DNA of 6,382 bases. It comes from a bacterium MnTg04. GTDB lineage: Bacteria > Pseudomonadota > Gammaproteobacteria > Steroidobacterales > MnTg04. Where the stretch lies: positions 1 to 6,382 of the forward strand of contig BFAU01000203.1 in NCBI GenBank assembly GCA_008975185.1, written 5' to 3'. A program made the position numbers and the translations under genes. Of the stretch, positions 3,952-6,382 are shown one piece after another (positions within the stretch are counted from its first letter, which is position 1; each line of letters begins with the position of its first letter). The notes beneath the pieces are model-generated. The model saw nothing but the letters and a program-made list of their open reading frames with translations, did not search any database and had not been told where the DNA came from.

Positions 3952-6382
3952 GTGACGGACAGGGATTACAAGGCCACGATCAATCTGCCGAAAACGGTGT
4001 TCCCGATGAAGGCCAACCTGGCCAACCGGGAACCCAGGATGCTGGAGCAATGGCAGCAGCGGCGGCTGTATGCCAAATTGCGCGAGATATCCAAGGACAG
4101 GCCCCGGTTTTTGCTGCTCGACGGGCCGCCATACGCGAACGGGCCGATCCATATCGGACACGCCCTCAACAAGGTCCTCAAGGACATTATCGTCAAAAGC
4201 CGGACGCTTGACGGTTATGATGCGCCCTACATCCCCACCTGGGATTGCCATGGCTTGCCGATCGAACTGCAGGTCGAGAAAAAGAAGGGCCGGGTCGGCC
4301 AAAAAATCGATGCGCGCGAGTTTCGCCAGGCCTGCCGCGACTTTGCACAAAAACAGATCGATGATCAGCAAAAGGACTTTATTCGCCTTGGTGTGATGGG
4401 CGACTGGGACAACCCTTCGTATACGATGCATGCATCTTACGAGGCGGCCCAACTCAGGGGCATCGCCAAAATCCTGGCGAACGGGCATATCTACAAAGGA
4501 TACAAGCCGGTGCACTGGTGCCTGGATTGCCGCTCGGCGCTGGCGGAGGCCGAAGTCGAATACCAGGACAAAAGCTCGCCCGGTATCGATGTGCGTTTTG
4601 CCGCGGTAAATCCTGAGTCCATCAACGCGCTGTGCGGTGAAAGCGGCGATGCGGCGGTGGACATTCCGATCTGGACCACGACGCCGTGGACTTTGCCCGC
4701 CAACCAGGCGGTGGCCGTGCACCCGGAGCTGGACTACGTGCTGGTGGAGACGGAGTCGGCCGGAAATCCATCGCGTCTGCTGTTGTCGGCGGCCCTGCTC
4801 GAATCGGCGATGAAACGCTACTCCATTGAAAAATATAAAGTTATTGGAAGATGCATCGGCTCCGACCTGCGCGGGCAATTACTGCAGCATCCCTTCTATG
4901 ATCGCCAGGTCCCGGTGATCACCGGGGACTATGTCACCATCGAGGCGGGCACCGGCGCCGTTCACACCGCGCCGGGCCATGGTCAGGAAGACTTTGCCGC
5001 CGGTATCGAGAACGATCTGCCGATGGAAAATCCGGTTGGCGGCAACGGCTGTTTTATCGCCGGCACGCCGCTGGTCGAAGGGCAACATGTATTCGAGGCC
5101 AACGATTTCATCATCGATCTGTTGGCAGAAAAAGATGTATTGCTGTGCCGTGAAACGGTCGAGCACAGTTACCCGCATTGCTGGCGCCACAAAACGCCGC
5201 TGATTTTTCGCGCGACGCCCCAGTGGTTCATCGGCATGGACCAGGCCGGTTTGCGCCAGCAGGCTCTTGCCGAGATCGGCAAAGTGGAGTGGATACCCGA
5301 CTGGGGCAAAGCCCGGATCGTGGGCATGGTGGACGGGCGGCCGGACTGGTGCATTTCCAGGCAAAGGACCTGGGGCGTGCCGATTCCCTTTTTTATCCAC
5401 AAAGACACCGATGAATTGCATCCGGACAGTGCGGTCCTGATTGCCAAGGTGGCCACGCTGGTCGAACAAGATGGCGTGGACGCCTGGTTCGATCTGGATG
5501 TCAAGAAACTGCTGGGTAAAGATGCGGATGACTACGTGCAGGTGCGCGATATCGTCGATGTCTGGATGGACTCGGGCATGATGCATCATTGCCTGGTCGG
5601 TACGCGGCCGGAAACCGTACCGCCTGCCGAACTTTACCTGGAAGGCTCGGACCAGCATCGCGGCTGGTTCCAGTCCTCGTTATTGACTTCGGTGGCGATG
5701 AATGGCCAGGCGCCGTACAGGCAAGTGCTGACGCACGGTTTCACGGTCGACGAAAACGGTCGGAAGATGTCGAAGTCGCTGGGCAACGTCATCGCCCCGC
5801 AGAAAGTCGTTAATGTCCTGGGCGCCGATGTTTTGCGTCTGTGGGTGGCCGCCACCGACTATAGCGGGGAAATCAGCGTATCCGATGAAATCCTGAAGCG
5901 TTCCGCCGATTCCTACCGTCGGATTCGCAACACCTTCCGGTTCCTGCTGGGCAATCTGGACGGTTTCGACCCGGCCACCGACATGCTGCCGGTGGACCAG
6001 TGGCTGGCTCTCGACCGCTGGGCGCTGGACCGGGCCATGGCGTTGCAGGACGAAGTGATCCGGGCTTATCGCAGTTATGAGTTCCACCATATTTACCAGA
6101 AAGTCCATAATTTTTGCGTCAAGGATATGGGCGGATTTTATCTCGATATCATCAAGGACCGTTTGTACACGACCCCGGGCGAGGGCAGGATCCGCCGGTC
6201 GGCGCAATGCCTGATGTTCCACGTCGCCGAGGCGATGGTCCGCTGGTTGGCGCCGATTATCAGTTTTACCGCCGAAGAAGTCTGGGAGAACCTACCGGGG
6301 GAGCGCGAAGAGTCGGTATTTTTCTCGACCTGGCATGGGTGGCCGAAACTCCCGGCTGCCGATACGGGGCTGGACTGGGATC
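3952..6382 (+). CDS. ileS: Isoleucine--tRNA ligase (class I), 5' part
   Basis: Class Ia synthetase that activates isoleucine with ATP, charges tRNA-Ile, and hydrolyses Val-tRNA-Ile in an editing domain. I read 810 uninterrupted codons from GTG 3952 to the window edge. E. coli IleRS has 938, so about 130 residues are missing, including the C-terminal zinc-binding end. Visible landmarks: GPIHIGH (64-70, HIGH motif); WTTTPWTLPAN (241-251) and TGAVHTAPGHGQEDF with H338 and D347, the editing pocket; WCISRQRTWGVP; LEGSDQHRGWF with E564, which contacts the isoleucyl-adenylate; and KMSKS (605-609). F597 in HGFTVDENGRK is the position whose Leu change is reported to give mupirocin resistance in E. coli, so this looks like the ordinary housekeeping form. 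Odd: the usual DVWFDSG reads DVWMDSG at 536-542, followed by MMHHC. In related genomes lspA usually follows. Confidence 0.97.
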   Translation, partial: MTDRDYKATINLPKTVFPMKANLANREPRMLEQWQQRRLYAKLREISKDRPRFLLLDGPPYANGPIHIGHALNKVLKDIIVKSRTLDGYDAPYIPTWDCHGLPIELQVEKKKGRVGQKIDAREFRQACRDFAQKQIDDQQKDFIRLGVMGDWDNPSYTMHASYEAAQLRGIAKILANGHIYKGYKPVHWCLDCRSALAEAEVEYQDKSSPGIDVRFAAVNPESINALCGESGDAAVDIPIWTTTPWTLPANQAVAVHPELDYVLVETESAGNPSRLLLSAALLESAMKRYSIEKYKVIGRCIGSDLRGQLLQHPFYDRQVPVITGDYVTIEAGTGAVHTAPGHGQEDFAAGIENDLPMENPVGGNGCFIAGTPLVEGQHVFEANDFIIDLLAEKDVLLCRETVEHSYPHCWRHKTPLIFRATPQWFIGMDQAGLRQQALAEIGKVEWIPDWGKARIVGMVDGRPDWCISRQRTWGVPIPFFIHKDTDELHPDSAVLIAKVATLVEQDGVDAWFDLDVKKLLGKDADDYVQVRDIVDVWMDSGMMHHCLVGTRPETVPPAELYLEGSDQHRGWFQSSLLTSVAMNGQAPYRQVLTHGFTVDENGRKMSKSLGNVIAPQKVVNVLGADVLRLWVAATDYSGEISVSDEILKRSADSYRRIRNTFRFLLGNLDGFDPATDMLPVDQWLALDRWALDRAMALQDEVIRAYRSYEFHHIYQKVHNFCVKDMGGFYLDIIKDRLYTTPGEGRIRRSAQCLMFHVAEAMVRWLAPIISFTAEEVWENLPGEREESVFFSTWHGWPKLPAADTGLDWD

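Noticed and set aside
3499..4878. Long minus-strand open frame opposite ribF and ileS, and a similar one at 4879-5658
   Set aside because: They lie antisense to clearly homologous coding sequence in a GC-rich genome where long shadow frames are common. Their translations are Arg/His/Pro-rich with no recognisable domain.

Overview
The window is a GC-rich, compact stretch of core chromosome from a gammaproteobacterium. The gene order obgE - rpsT (opposite strand) - murJ - ribF - ileS is the conserved order I know from Xanthomonadales and several related gammaproteobacterial lineages. Protein sequence similarity to the E. coli homologues is clear throughout. Genus or species cannot be fixed from the sequence alone. 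No plasmid, phage, CRISPR, transposase or defence gene is visible.

Layout. Positions 1-572 hold the GTPase (G) domain and C-terminus of ObgE; the N-terminal Obg fold lies before the window. Positions 566-730 hold four tandem copies of a REP-like hairpin repeat with a GTAG head, and the obgE stop codon is the TAG of the first head. An A/T-looped hairpin (735-763) and a strong bidirectional terminator (768-797) follow. They separate obgE from rpsT (828-1091, minus strand), which encodes ribosomal protein S20 from a GTG start. Its leader (1092-1150) carries a terminator-like hairpin, and a good sigma70-type promoter lies at 1157-1185. In 1186-1251 I see only purine/T-rich tracts and no gene. Positions 1252-1325 hold two more copies of the same repeat in the opposite orientation, so rpsT sits between inverted arrays. 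From 1386 onward the genes run on the plus strand: murJ (lipid II flippase), ribF (riboflavin kinase/FAD synthetase) and ileS (isoleucyl-tRNA synthetase, open at the right edge, lacking about its last 130 residues). ribF and ileS are one base apart. murJ and ribF are 24 bases apart, with a TATAAT box overlapping the murJ stop codon.

How the genes fit together. All five serve growth: ribosome assembly (ObgE, S20), tRNA charging (IleRS), flavin cofactors (RibF) and peptidoglycan precursor export (MurJ). Their co-location is a conserved housekeeping arrangement rather than a pathway.

I found no convincing new biological system. The signals most worth a second look are the GTAG-headed repeat family flanking rpsT in inverted orientation, its use as the obgE stop codon, the promoter-like sequence shared by murJ and ribF, and an unusual active-site-adjacent stretch in IleRS.
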